DNA from: Sisyra terminalis
Taxonomy: Eukaryota; Arthropoda; Insecta; Neuroptera; Sisyridae
DNA: 64,000 nucleotides
Direction of reading: 5' to 3'
NCBI GenBank assembly: GCA_958496175.1
Contig: OY292280.1
Span: forward strand, 17,174,001-17,238,000
The notes beneath the pieces are model-generated. The model was given only the letters and a program-made list of their open reading frames with translations, was not told the DNA's origin and ran no database searches. Of the stretch, positions 45,801-59,900 are shown piece after piece. How positions within the stretch are numbered: position 1 is the first letter of the stretch; the number at the start of each line of letters is the position of its first letter. The position numbers and the translations under genes were made by a program.

Positions 45801-48800
45801 CCAGTTTCAATTTTCCAAAGATATACGTAACAAATGCTTTTTATTTTTTGGATAGTGGTTAAGAATGGTTTAGTTTATAATATTCTACTTTATTTTAGTG
45901 AAGGAAAACATCCCTTATGTCCTTTATATGCATTAGAAAATTGTCCATTTTGAAAGTTTGAATCGTTATTGCGGGTGTCTTTTGGCACACAGGACAAAAT
46001 TTTTTTCCTATTATATTTCACTTGATAGCCTTAATTCAGAATCCGTTGAGAAAACTAGACCTCATAATGAAAAGTCACCTTCTTTAAATGACCCCATATC
46101 AGTCGAATTTTTTCGCATAGACTTTCATCAATTTAATTTCCAGTTTCAATTTTCCAAAGATATACGTAACAAATGCTTTTTATTTTTTGCATAGTGGTTA
46201 AGAATGGTTTAGTTTATAATATTCAACTTTAATTTAGTGAGGAAAACATCCCTTATGTCCTATTTATGCATTAGAAAATTGTCCTTTTTGAAAGTTTGAA
46301 ACGATATTGCGGGTGTCTTTTGGCACACAGGACAAAATTGTTTTCCTATTATATTTCACTTGATAGCCTTAATTCAAAATCCGTTGAGAAAACTAGACCT
46401 CATAATGAAAAGTCACCTTCTTTAAATGACCCAATATCAGTCGAATTTTTTCGCATAGACTTTCAACAATTTAATTTCCAGTTTCAATTTTCCCAAGATA
46501 TACGTAACAAATGCTTTTTATTTTTTGCATAGTGGTTAAGAATGGTTTAGTTTATAATATTCAACTTTATTTTAGTGAAGGAAAACATCCCTTATGTCCT
46601 TTTTATGCATTAGAAAATTGTCCTTTTTGAAAGTTTGAAACGATATTGCGGGTGTCTTTTGGCACACAGGACAAAATTTTTTTTCTATTATATTTCACTT
46701 GATAGCCTTAATTCAGAATCCGTTGAGAAAACTAGACCTCATAATGAAAAGTCACCTTCTTTAAATGACCCAATATCAGTCGAATTTTTTCGAATAGACT
46801 TTCATCAATTTAATTTCCAGTTTCAATTTTCCAAAGATATACGAAACAAATGCTTTTTATTTTTTGCATAGTGGTTAAGAATGGTTTAGTTTATAATATT
46901 CAACTTTAATTTAGTGAAGGAAATCATCCCTTATGTCCTTTTTATGCATTAGAAAATTGTCCTTTTTGAAAGTTTGAAACGATATTGCGGGTGTCTTTTG
47001 GCACACAGGTCAAAATTGACTTCCTATTATATTTCACTTGATAGCCTTAATTCAGAATTCGTTGAGAAAACTAGACCTCATAATGAAAAGTCACCTTCTT
47101 TAAATGACCCAATATCAGTCGAATTTTTCGCATAGACTTTCATCAATTTAATTTCCAGTTTCAATTTTCCAAAGATATACGTAACAAATGCTTTTTATTT
47201 TTTGCATAGTGGTTAAGAATGGTTTAGTTTATAATATTCAACTTTAATTTAGTGAAGGAAATCATCCCTTATGTCCTTTTTATGCATTAGAAAATTGTCC
47301 TTTTTGAAAGTTTGAAACGATATTGCGGGTGTCTTTTGGCACACAGGACAAAATTGATTTCCTATTATATTTCACTTGATAGCCTTAATTCAGAATTCGT
47401 TGAGAAAACTAGACCTCATAATGAAAAGTCACCTTCTTTAAATGACCCAATATCAGTCGAATTTTTTCGCATAGACTTTCAACAATTTAATTTCCAGTTT
47501 CAATTTTCCAAAGATATACGTAACAAATGCTTTTTATTTTTTGCATAGTGGTTAAGAATGGTTTAGTTTATAATATTCAACTTTATTTTAGTGAAGGAAA
47601 ACATCCCTTATGTCCTTTTTATGCATTAGAAAATTGTCCTTTTTGAAAGTTTGAAACGATATTGCGGGTGTCTTTTGGCACACAGGACAAAATTTTTTTT
47701 CTATTATATTTCACTTGATAGCCTTAATTCAGAATCCGTTGAGAAAACTAGACCTCATAATGAAAAGTCACCTTCTTTAAATGACCCAATATCAGTCGAA
47801 TTTTTTCGCATAGACTTTCATCAATTTAATTTCCAGTTTCAATTTTCCAAAGATATACGAAACAAATGCTTTTTATTTTTTGCATAGTGGTTAAGAATGG
47901 TTTAGTTTATAATATTCAACTTTAATTTAGTGAAGGAAATCATCCCTTATGTCCTTTTTATGCATTAGAAAATTGTCCTTTTTGAAAGTTTGAAACGAGA
48001 TTGCGGGTGTCTTTTGGCACACAGGACAAAATTGTTTTCCTATTATATTTCACTTGATAGCCTTAATTCAAAATCCGTTGAGAAAACTAGACCTCATAAT
48101 GAAAAGTCACCTTCTTTAAATGACCCAATATCAGTCGAATTTTTTCGCATAGACTTTCTACAATTTAATTTCCAGTTTCAATTTTCCAAAGATATACGTA
48201 ACAAATGCTTTTTATTTTTTGCATAGTGGTTAAGAATGGTTTAGTTTATAATATTCAACTTTATTTTAGTGAAGGAAAACATCCCTTATGTCCTTTTTAT
48301 GCATTAGAAAATTGTCCTTTTTGAAAGTTTGAAACGATATTGCGGGTGTGTTTTGGCACACAGGACAAAATTTTTTTCACATTATATTTCACTTGATAGC
48401 CTTAATTCAGAATTCGTTGAGAAAACTAGACCTCATAATGAAAAGTCACCTTCTTTAAATGACCCAATATCAGTCGAATTTTTTCGCATAGACTTTCAAC
48501 AATTTAATTTCCAGTTTCAATTTTCCAAAGATATACGTAACAAAGGCTTTTTATTTTTTGCATAGTGGTTAAGAATGGTTTTGTTTATAATATTCAACTT
48601 TAATTTGGTGAGGAAATCATCCCTTATGTCCTTTTTATGCATTAGAAAATTGTCCTTTTTGAAAGTTTGAAACGATATTGCGGGTGTCTTTTGGCACACA
48701 GGACAAAATTGTTTTCCTATTATATTTCACTTGATAGCCTTAATTCAAAATCCGTTGAGAAAACTAGACCTCATAATGAAAAGTCACCTTCTTTAAATGA

Positions 48801-50909
48801 CCCAATATCAGTCGAATTTTTTCGCATAGACTTTCAACAATTTAATTTCCAGTTTCAATTTTCCAAAGATATACGTAACAATGGCTTTTTATTTTTTGCA
48901 TAGTGGTTAAGAATGGTTTAGTTTATAATATTCAACTTTAATTTAGTGAAGGAAATCATCCCTTATGTCCTTTTTATGCATTAGAAAATTGTCCTTTTTG
49001 AAAGTTTGAAACGATATTGCGGGTGTCTTTTGGCACACAGGACAAAATTTTTTTCCTATTATATTTCACTTGATAGCCTTAATTCAGAATTCGTTGAGAA
49101 AACTAGACCTCATAATGAAAAGTCACCTTCTTTAAATGACCCAATATCAGTCGAATTTTTTCGCATAGACTTTCAACAATTTAATTTCCAGTTTCAATTT
49201 TCCAAAGATAAACGTAACAAATGCTTTTTATTTTTTGCATAGTGGTTAAGAATGGTTTTGTTTATAATATTCTACTTTAATTTAGTGAAGGAAATCATCC
49301 CTTATGTCCTTTTTATGCATTAGAAAATTGTCCTTTTTGAAAGTTTGAAACGATATTGCGGGTGTCTTTTGGCACACAGGTCAAAATTGACTTCCTATTA
49401 TATTTCACTTGATAGCCTTAATTCAGAATTCGTTGAGAAAACTAGACCTCATAATGAAAAGTCACCTTCTTTAAATGACCCAATATCAGTCGAATTTTTC
49501 GCATAGACTTTCATCAATTTAATTTCCAGTTTCAATTTTCCAAAGATATACGTAACAAATGCTTTTTATTTTTTGGATAGTGGTTAAGAATGGTTTAGTT
49601 TATAATATTCTACTTTTATTTAGTGAAGGAAAACATCCCTTATGTCCTTTATATGCATTAGAAAATTGTCCATTTTGAAAGTTTGAATCGTTATTGCGGG
49701 TGTCTTTTGGCACACAGGACAAAATTTTTTTCCTATTATATTTCACTTGATAGCCTTAATTCAGAATCCGTTGAGGAAACTAGACCTCATAATGAAAAGT
49801 CACCTTCTTTAAATGACCCAATATCAGTCGAATTTTTTCGCATAGACTTTCATCAATTTAATTTCCAGTTTCAATTTTCCAAAGATATACGTAACAAATG
49901 CTTTTTATTTTTTGGATAGTGGTTAAGAATGGTTTAGTTTATAATATTCTACTTTAATTTAGTGAAGGAAAACATCCCTTATGTCCTTTATATGCATTAG
50001 AAAATTGTCCTTTTTGAAAGTTTGAAACGATATTGCGGGTGTCTTTTGGCACACAGGACAAAATTGTTTTCCTATTATATTTCACTTGATAGCCTTAATT
50101 CAAAATCCGTTGAGAAAACTAGACCTCATAATGAAAAGTCACCTTCTTTAAATGACCCAATATCAGTCGAATTTTTCGCATAGACTTTCATCAATTTAAT
50201 TTCCAGTTTCAATTTTCCAAAGATATACGTAACAAATGCTTTTTATTTTTTGGATAGTGGTTAAGAATGGTTTAGTTTATAATATTCTACTTTAATTTAG
50301 TGAAGGAAATCATCCCTTATGTCCTTTTTATGCATTAGAAAATTGTCCTTTTTGAAAGTTTGAAACGATATTGCGGGTGTCTTTTGGCACACAGGTCAAA
50401 ATTGACTTCCTATTATATTTCACTTGATAGCCTTAATTCAGAATTCGTTGAGAAAACTAGACCTCATAATGAAAAGTCACCTTCTTTAAATGACCCAATA
50501 TCAGTCGAATTTTTCGCATAGACTTTCATCAATTTAATTTCCAGTTTCAATTTTCCAAAGATATACGTAACAAATGCTTTTTATTTTTTGCATAGTGGTT
50601 AAGAATGGTTTAGTTTATAATATTCAACTTTAATTTAGTGAAGGAAATCATCCCTTATGTCCTTTTTATGCATTAGAAAATTGTCCTTTTTGAAAGTTTG
50701 AAACGATATTGCGGGTGTCTTTTGGCACACAGGACAAAATTGATTTCCTATTATATTTCACTTGATAGCCTTAATTCAGAATTCGTTGAGAAAACTAGAC
50801 CTCATAATGAAAAGTCACCTTCTTTAAATGACCCAATATCAGTCGAATTTTTTCGCATAGACTTTCAACAATTTAATTTCCAGTTTCAATTTTCCAAAGC
50901 TATACGTAA

Positions 50910-53900
50910 CAAATGCTTTTTATTTTTTGCATAGTGGTTAAGAATGGTTTAGTTTATAATATTCAACTTTATTTTAGTGAAGGAAAACATCCCTTATGTC
51001 CTTTTTATGCATTAGAAAATTGTCCTTTTTGAAAGTTTGAAACGATATTGCGGGTGTCTTTTGGCACACAGGACAAAATTTTTTTTCTATTATATTTCAC
51101 TTGATAGCCTTAATTCAGAATCCGTTGAGAAAACTAGACCTCATAATGAAAAGTCACCTTCTTTAAATGACCCAATATCAGTCGAATTTTTTCGCATAGA
51201 CTTTCATCAATTTAATTTCCAGTTTCAATTTTCCAAAGATATACGAAACAAATGCTTTTTATTTTTTGCATAGTGGTTAAGAATGGTTTAGTTTATAATA
51301 TTCAACTTTAATTAAGTGAAGGAAATCATCCCTTATGTCCTTTTTATGCATTAGAAAATTGTCCTTTTTGAAAGTTTGAAACGATATTGCGGGTGTCTTT
51401 TGGCACACAGGACAAAATTGATTTCCTATTATATTTCACTTGATAGCCTTAATTCAGAATTCGTTGAGAAAACTAGACCTCATAATGAAAAGTCACCTTC
51501 TTTAAATGACCCAATATCAGTCGAATTTTTTCGCATAGACTTTCAACAATTTAATTTCCAGTTTCAATTTTCCAAAGATATACGTAACAAAGGCTTTTTA
51601 TTTTTTGCATAGTGGTTAAGAATGGTTTTGTTTATAATATTCAACTTTAATTTAGTGAGGAAATCATCCCTTATGTCCTTTTTATGCATTAGAAAATTGT
51701 CCTTTTTGAAAGTTTGAAACGATATTGCGGGTGTCTTTTGGCACACAGGACAAAATTGTTTTCCTATTATATTTCACTTGATAGCCTTAATTCAAAATCC
51801 GTTGAGAAAACTAGACCTCATAATGAAAAGTCACCTTCTTTAAATGACCCAATATCAGTCGAATTTTTTCGCATAGACTTTCTACAATTTAATTTCCAGT
51901 TTCAATTTTCCAAAGATATACGTAACAAATGCTTTTTATTTTTTGCATAGTGGTTAAGAATGGTTTAGTTTATAATATTCAACTTTATTTTAGTGAAGGA
52001 AAACATCCCTTATGTCCTTTTTATGCATTAGAAAATTGTCCTTTTTGAAAGTTTGAAACGATATTGCGGGTGTGTTTTGGCACACAGGACAAAATTTTTT
52101 TCACATTATATTTCACTTGATAGCCTTAATTCAGAATTCGTTGAGAAAACTAGACCTCATAATGAAAAGTCACCTTCTTTAAATGACCAAATATCAGTCG
52201 AATTTTTTCGCATAGACTTTCAACAATTTAATTTCCAGTTTCAATTTTCCAAAGATATACGTAACAAAGGCTTTTTATTTTTTGCATAGTGGTTAAGAAT
52301 GGTTTTGTTTATAATATTCAACTTTAATTTAGTGAGGAAATCATCCCTTATGTCCTTTTTATGCATTAGAAAATTGTCCTTTTTGAAAGTTTGAAACGAT
52401 ATTGCGGGTGTCTTTTGGCACACAGGACAAAATTGTTTTCCTATTATATTTCACTTGATAGCCTTAATTCAAAATCCGTTGAGAAAACTAGACCTCATAA
52501 TGAAAAGTCACCTTCTTTAAATGACCCAATATCAGTCGAATTTTTTCGCATAGACTTTCAACAATTTAATTTCCAGTTTCAATTTTCCAAAGATATACGT
52601 AACAAAGGCTTTTTATTTTTTGCATAGTGGTTAAGAATGGTTTAGTTTATAATATTCAACTTTAATTTAGTGAAGGAAATCATCCCTTATGTCCTTTTTA
52701 TGCATTAGAAAATTGTCCTTTTTGAAAGTTTGAAACGATATTGCGGGTGTCTTTTGGCACACAGGACAAAATTGATTTCCTATTATATTTCACTTGATAG
52801 CCTTAATTCAGAATTCGTTGAGAAAACTAGACCTCATAATGAAAAGTCACCTTCTTTAAATGACCCAATATCAGTCGAATTTTTTCGCATAGACTTTCAA
52901 CAATTTAATTTCCAGTTTCAATTTTCCAAAGATATACGTAACAAAGGCTTTTTATTTTTTGCATAGTGGTTAAGAATGGTTTTGTTTATAATATTCAACT
53001 TTAATTTAGTGAGGAAATCATCCCTTATGTCCTTTTTATGCATTAGAAAATTGTCCTTTTTGAAAGTTTGAAACGATATTGCGGGTGTCTTTTGGCACAC
53101 AGGACAAAATTGTTTTCCTATTATATTTCACTTGATAGCCTTAATTCAAAATCCGTTGAGAAAACTAGACCTCATAATGAAAAGTCACCTTCTTTAAATG
53201 ACCCAATATCAGTCGAATTTTTTCGCATAGACTTTCTACAATTTAATTTCCAGTTTCAATTTTCCAAAGATATACGTAACAAATGCTTTTTATTTTTTGC
53301 TTAGTGGTTAAGAATGGTTTAGTTTATAATATTCAACTTTAATTTAGTGAAGGAAATCATCCCTTATGTCCTTTTTATGCATTAGAAAATTGTCCTTTTT
53401 GAAAGTTTGAAACGATATTGCGGGTGTCTTTTGGCACACAGGACAAAATTGATTTCCTATTATATTTCACTTGATAGCCTTAATTCAGAATTCGTTGAGA
53501 AAACTAGACCTCATAATGAAAAGTCACCTTCTTTAAATGACCCAATATCAGTCGAATTTTTTCGCATAGACTTTCAACAATTTAATTTCCAGTTTCAATT
53601 TTCCAAAGATATACGTAACAAATGCTTTTTATTTTTTGCATAGTGGTTAAGAATGGTTTAGTTTATAATATTCTACTTTAATTTAGTGAAGGAAAACTTC
53701 CCTTATGTCCTTTTTATGCATTAGAAAATTGTCCTTTTTGAAAGTTTGAAACGATATTGCGGGTGTGTTTTGGCTCACAGGACAAAATTTTTTTCACATT
53801 ATATTTCACTTGATAGCCTTAATTCAAAATCCGTTGAGAAAACTAGACCTCATAATGAAAAGTCACCTTCTTTAAATGACCCAATATCAGTCGAATTTTT

Positions 53901-56900
53901 TCGCATAGACTTTCATCAATTTAATTTCCAGTTTCAATTTTCCAAAGATATACGTATCAAATGCTTTTTATTTTTTGCATAGTGGTTAAGAATGGTTTAG
54001 TTTATAATATTCTACTTTAATTTAGTGAAGGAAAACTTCCCTTATGTCCTTTTTATGCATTAGAAAATTGTCCTTTTTGAAAGTTTGAAACGATATTGCG
54101 GGTGTCTTTTGGCACACAGGACAAAATTTTTTTCCTATTTATTTCACTTGATAGCCTTAATTCAAAATCCGTTGAGAAAACTAGACCTCATAATGAAAAG
54201 TCACCTTCTTTAAATGACCCAATATCAGTAGAAATTTTTCGCATAGACTTTCATCAATTTAATTTCCAGTTTCAATTTTCCAAAGATATACGTAACAAAT
54301 GCTTTTTATTTTTTGCATAGTGGTTAAGAATGGTTTAGTTTATAATATTCAACTTTAATTTAGTGAGGAAAACATCCCTTATGTCCTTTTTATGCATTAG
54401 AAAATTGTCCTTTTTGAAAGTTTGAAACGTTATTGCGGGTGTCTTTTGGCACACAGGACAACATTTTTTTTCTATTATATTTCACTTGATAGCCTTAATT
54501 CAGAATCCGTTGAGAAAACTACCTCATAATGAAAAGTCACCTTCTTTAAATGACCCAATATCAGTAGAAATTTTTCGCATAGACTTTCATCAATTTAATT
54601 TCCAGTTTCAATTTTCCAAAGATATACGTAACAAATGCTTTTTATTTTTTGCATAGTGGTTAAGAATGGTTTAGTTTATAATATTCAACTTTAATTTAGT
54701 GAGGAAAACATCCCTTATGTCCTTTTTATGCATTAGAAAATTGTCCTTTTTGAAAGTTTGAAACGATATTGCGGGTGTCTTTTGGCACACAGGACAAAAT
54801 TGTTTTCCTATTATATTTCACTTGATAGCCTTAATTCAGAATCCGTTGAGAAAACTAGACCTCATAATGAAAAGTCACCTTCTTTAAATGACCCAATATC
54901 AGTCGACTTTTTTCGCATAGACTTTCAACAATTTAATTTCCAGTTTCAATTTTCCAAAGATATACGTAACAAATGCTTTTTATTTTTTGCATAGTGGTTA
55001 AGAATGGTTTTGTTTATAATATTCAACTTTAATTTAGTGAGGAAAACATCCCTTATGTCCTTTTTATGCATTAGAAAATTGTCCTTTTTGAAAGTTTGAA
55101 ACGATATTGCGGGTGTCTTTTGGCACACAGGACAAAATTGATTTCCTATTATATTTCACTTGATAGCCTTAATTCAAAATCCGTTGAGAAAACTAGACCT
55201 CATAATGAAAAGTCACCTTCTTTAAATGACCCAATATCAGTCGAATTTTTTCGCATAGACATTCATCAATTTAATTTCCAGTTTCAATTTTCCAAAGATA
55301 TACGTAACAAATGCTTTTTATTTTTTGCATAGTGGTTAAGAACGGTTTAGTTTATAATATTCAACTTTAATTTAGTGAGGAAAACATCCCTTATGTCCTT
55401 TTTATGCATTAGAAAATTGTCCTTTTTGAAAGTTTGAAACGATATTGCGGGTGTCTTTTGGCACACAGGACAAAATTTTTTTTCTATTATATTTCACTTG
55501 ATAGCCATAATTCAGAATCCGTTGAGAAAACTAGACCTCATAATGAAAAGTCACCTTCTTTAAATGACCCAATATCAGTCGAATTTTTTCGCATAGACAT
55601 TCATCAATTTAATTTCCAGTTTCAATTTTCCAAAGATATACGTAACAAATGCTTTTTATTTTTTGCATAGTGGTTAAGAATGGTTTAGTTTATAATATTC
55701 AACTTTAATTTAGTGAGGAAAACATCCCTTATGTCCTTTTTATGCATTAGAAAATTGTCCTTTTTGAAAGTTTGAAACGATATTGCGGGTGTCTTTAGGC
55801 ACACTGGACAAAATTTTTTTCCTATTATATTTCACTTGATAGCCTTAATTCAAAATCCGTTGAGAAAACTAGACCTCATAATGAAAAGTCACCTTCTTTA
55901 AATGACCCAATATCAGTCGAATTTTTTCGCATAGACTATCAACAATTTAATTTCCAGTTTCAATATTCCAAAGATATACGTAACAAATGCTTTTTATTTT
56001 TTGCATAGTGGTTAAGAATGGTTTATTTTATAATATTCAACTTTAATTTAGTGAGGAAAACATCCCTTATGTCCTTTTTATGCATTAGAAAATTGTCCTT
56101 TTTGAAAGTTTGAAACGATATTGCGGGTGTCTTTAGGCACACTGGACAAAATTTTTTTCCTATTATATTTCACTTGATAGCCTTAATTCAAAATCCGTTG
56201 AGAAAACTAGACCTCATAATGAAAAGTCACCTTCTTTAAATGACCCAATATCAGTCGAATTTTTTCGCTTAGACTTTCAACAATTTAATTTCCAGTTTCA
56301 ATTTTCCAAAGATATACGTAACAAATGCTTTTTATTTTTTGCATAGTGGTTAAGAATGGTTTAGTTTATAATATTCAACTTTAATTTAGTGAAGGAAATC
56401 ATCCCTTATGTCCTTTTTATGCATTAGAAAATTGTCCTTTTTGAAAGTTTGAAACGATATTGCGGGTGTCTTTTGGCACACAGGACAAAATTGATTTCCT
56501 ATTATATTTCACTTGATAGCCTTAATTCAGAATTCGTTGAGAAAACTAGACCTCATAATGAAAAGTCACCTTCTTTAAATGACCCAATATCAGTAGAAAT
56601 TTTTCGCATAGACTTTCATCAATTTAATTTCCAGTTTCAATTTTCCAAAGATATACGTAACAAATGCTTTTTATTTTTTGCATAGTGGTTAAGAATGGTT
56701 TAGTTTATAATATTCAACTTTATTTTAGTGATGGAAAACATCCCTTATGTCCTTTTTATGCATTAGAAAATTGTCCTTTTTGAAAGTTTGAAACGATATT
56801 GCGGGTGTCTTTTGGCACACAGGACAAAATTTTTTTTCTATTATATTTCACTTGATAGCCTTAATTCAGAATCCGTTGAGAAAACTAGACCTCATAATGA

Positions 56901-59900
56901 AAAGTCACCTTCTTTAAATGACCCAATATCAGTCGAATTTTTTCGCATAGACTTTCATCAATTTAATTTCCAGTTTCAATTTTCCAAAGATATACGAAAC
57001 AAATGCTTTTTATTTTTTGCATAGTGGTTAAGAATGGTTTAGTTTATAATATTCAACTTTAATTAAGTGAAGGAAATCATCCCTTATGTCCTTTTTATGC
57101 ATTAGAAAATTGTCCTTTTTGAAAGTTTGAAACGATATTGCGGGTGTCTTTTGGCACACAGGACAAAATTGATTTCCTATTATATTTCACTTGATAGCCT
57201 TAATTCAGAATTCGTTGAGAAAACTAGACCTCATAATGAAAAGTCACCTTCTTTAAATGACCCAATATCAGTCGAATTTTTTCGCATAGACTTTCAACAA
57301 TTTAATTTCCAGTTTCAATTTTCCAAAGATATACGTAACAAAGGCTTTTTATTTTTTGCATAGTGGTTAAGAATGGTTTTGTTTATAATATTCAACTTTA
57401 ATTTAGTGAGGAAATCATCCCTTATGTCCTTTTTATGCATTAGAAAATTGTCCTTTTTGAAAGTTTGAAACGATATTGCGGGTGTCTTTTGGCACACAGG
57501 ACAAAATTGTTTTCCTATTATATTTCACTTGATAGCCTTAATTCAAAATCCGTTGAGAAAACTAGACCTCATAATGAAAAGTCACCTTCTTTAAATGACC
57601 CAATATCAGTCGAATTTTTTCGCATAGACTTTCTACAATTTAATTTCCAGTTTCAATTTTCCAAAGATATACGTAACAAATGCTTTTTATTTTTTGCATA
57701 GTGGTTAAGAATGGTTTAGTTTATAATATTCAACTTTATTTTAGTGAAGGAAAACATCCCTTATGTCCTTTTTATGCATTAGAAAATTGTCCTTTTTGAA
57801 AGTTTGAAACGATATTGCGGGTGTGTTTTGGCACACAGGACAAAATTTTTTTCACATTATATTTCACTTGATAGCCTTAATTCAGAATTCGTTGAGAAAA
57901 CTAGACCTCATAATGAAAAGTCACCTTCTTTAAATGACCCAATATCAGTCGAATTTTTTCGCATAGACTTTCAACAATTTAATTTCCAGTTTCAATTTTC
58001 CAAAGATATACGTAACAAAGGCTTTTTATTTTTTGCATAGTGGTTAAGAATGGTTTTGTTTATAATATTCAACTTTAATTTAGTGAGGAAATCATCCCTT
58101 ATGTCCTTTTTATGCATTAGAAAATTGTCCTTTTTGAAAGTTTGAAACGATATTGCGGGTGTCTTTTGGCACACAGGACAAAATTGTTTTCCTATTATAT
58201 TTCACTTGATAGCCTTAATTCAAAATCCGTTGAGAAAACTAGACCTCATAATGAAAAGTCACCTTCTTTAAATGACCCAATATCAGTCGAATTTTTTCGC
58301 ATAGACTTTCAACAATTTAATTTCCAGTTTCAATTTTCCAAAGATATACGTAACAAAGGCTTTTTATTTTTTGCATAGTGGTTAAGAATGGTTTAGTTTA
58401 TAATATTCAACTTTAATTTAGTGAAGGAAATCATCCCTTATGTCCTTTTTATGCATTAGAAAATTGTCCTTTTTGAAAGTTTGAAACGATATTGCGGGTG
58501 TCTTTTGGCACACAGGACAAAATTGATTTCCTATTATATTTCACTTGATAGCCTTAATTCAGAATTCGTTGAGAAAACTAGACCTCATAATGAAAAGTCA
58601 CCTTCTTTAAATGACCCAATATCAGTCGAATTTTTTCGCATAGACTTTCAACAATTTAATTTCCAGTTTCAATTTTCCAAAGATATACGTAACAAAGGCT
58701 TTTTATTTTTTGCATAGTGGTTAAGAATGGTTTTGTTTATAATATTCAACTTTAATTTAGTGAGGAAATCATCCCTTATGTCCTTTTTATGCATTAGAAA
58801 ATTGTCCTTTTTGAAAGTTTGAAACGATATTGCGGGTGTCTTTTGGCACACAGGACAAAATTGTTTTCCTATTATATTTCACTTGATAGCCTTAATTCAA
58901 AATCCGTTGAGAAAACTAGACCTCATAATGAAAAGTCACCTTCTTTAAATGACCCAATATCAGTCGAATTTTTTCGCATAGACTTTCTACAATTTAATTT
59001 CCAGTTTCAATTTTCCAAAGATATACGTAACAAATGCTTTTTATTTTTTGCTTAGTGGTTAAGAATGGTTTAGTTTATAATATTCAACTTTAATTTAGTG
59101 AAGGAAATCATCCCTTATGTCCTTTTTATGCATTAGAAAATTGTCCTTTTTGAAAGTTTGAAACGATATTGCGGGTGTCTTTTGGCACACAGGACAAAAT
59201 TGATTTCCTATTATATTTCACTTGATAGCCTTAATTCAGAATTCGTTGAGAAAACTAGACCTCATAATGAAAAGTCACCTTCTTTAAATGACCCAATATC
59301 AGTCGAATTTTTTCGCATAGACTTTCAACAATTTAATTTCCAGTTTCAATTTTCCAAAGATATACGTAACAAAGGCTTTTTATTTTGTGCATAGTGGTTA
59401 AGAATGGTTTAGTTTATAATATTCTACTTTAATTTAGTGAAGGAAAACATCCCTTATGTCCTTTTTATGCATTAGAAAATTGTCCTTTTTGAAAGTTTGA
59501 AACGATATTGCGGGTGTGTTTTGGCTCACAGGACAAAATTTTTTTCACATTATATTTCACTTGATAGCCTTAATTCAAAATCCGTTGAGAAAACTAGACC
59601 TCATAATGAAAAGTCACCTTCTTTAAATGACCCAATATCAGTCGAATTTTTTCGCATAGACTTTCATCAATTTAATTTCCAGTTTCAATTTTCCAAAGAT
59701 ATACGTATCAAATGCTTTTTATTTTTTGCATAGTGGTTAAGAATGGTTTAGTTTATAATATTCTACTTTAATTTAGTGAAGGAAAACTTCCCTTATGTCC
59801 TTTTTATGCATTAGAAAATTGTCCTTTTTGAAAGTTTGAAACGATATTGCGGGTGTCTTTTGGCACACAGGACAAAATTTTTTTCCTATTTATTTCACTT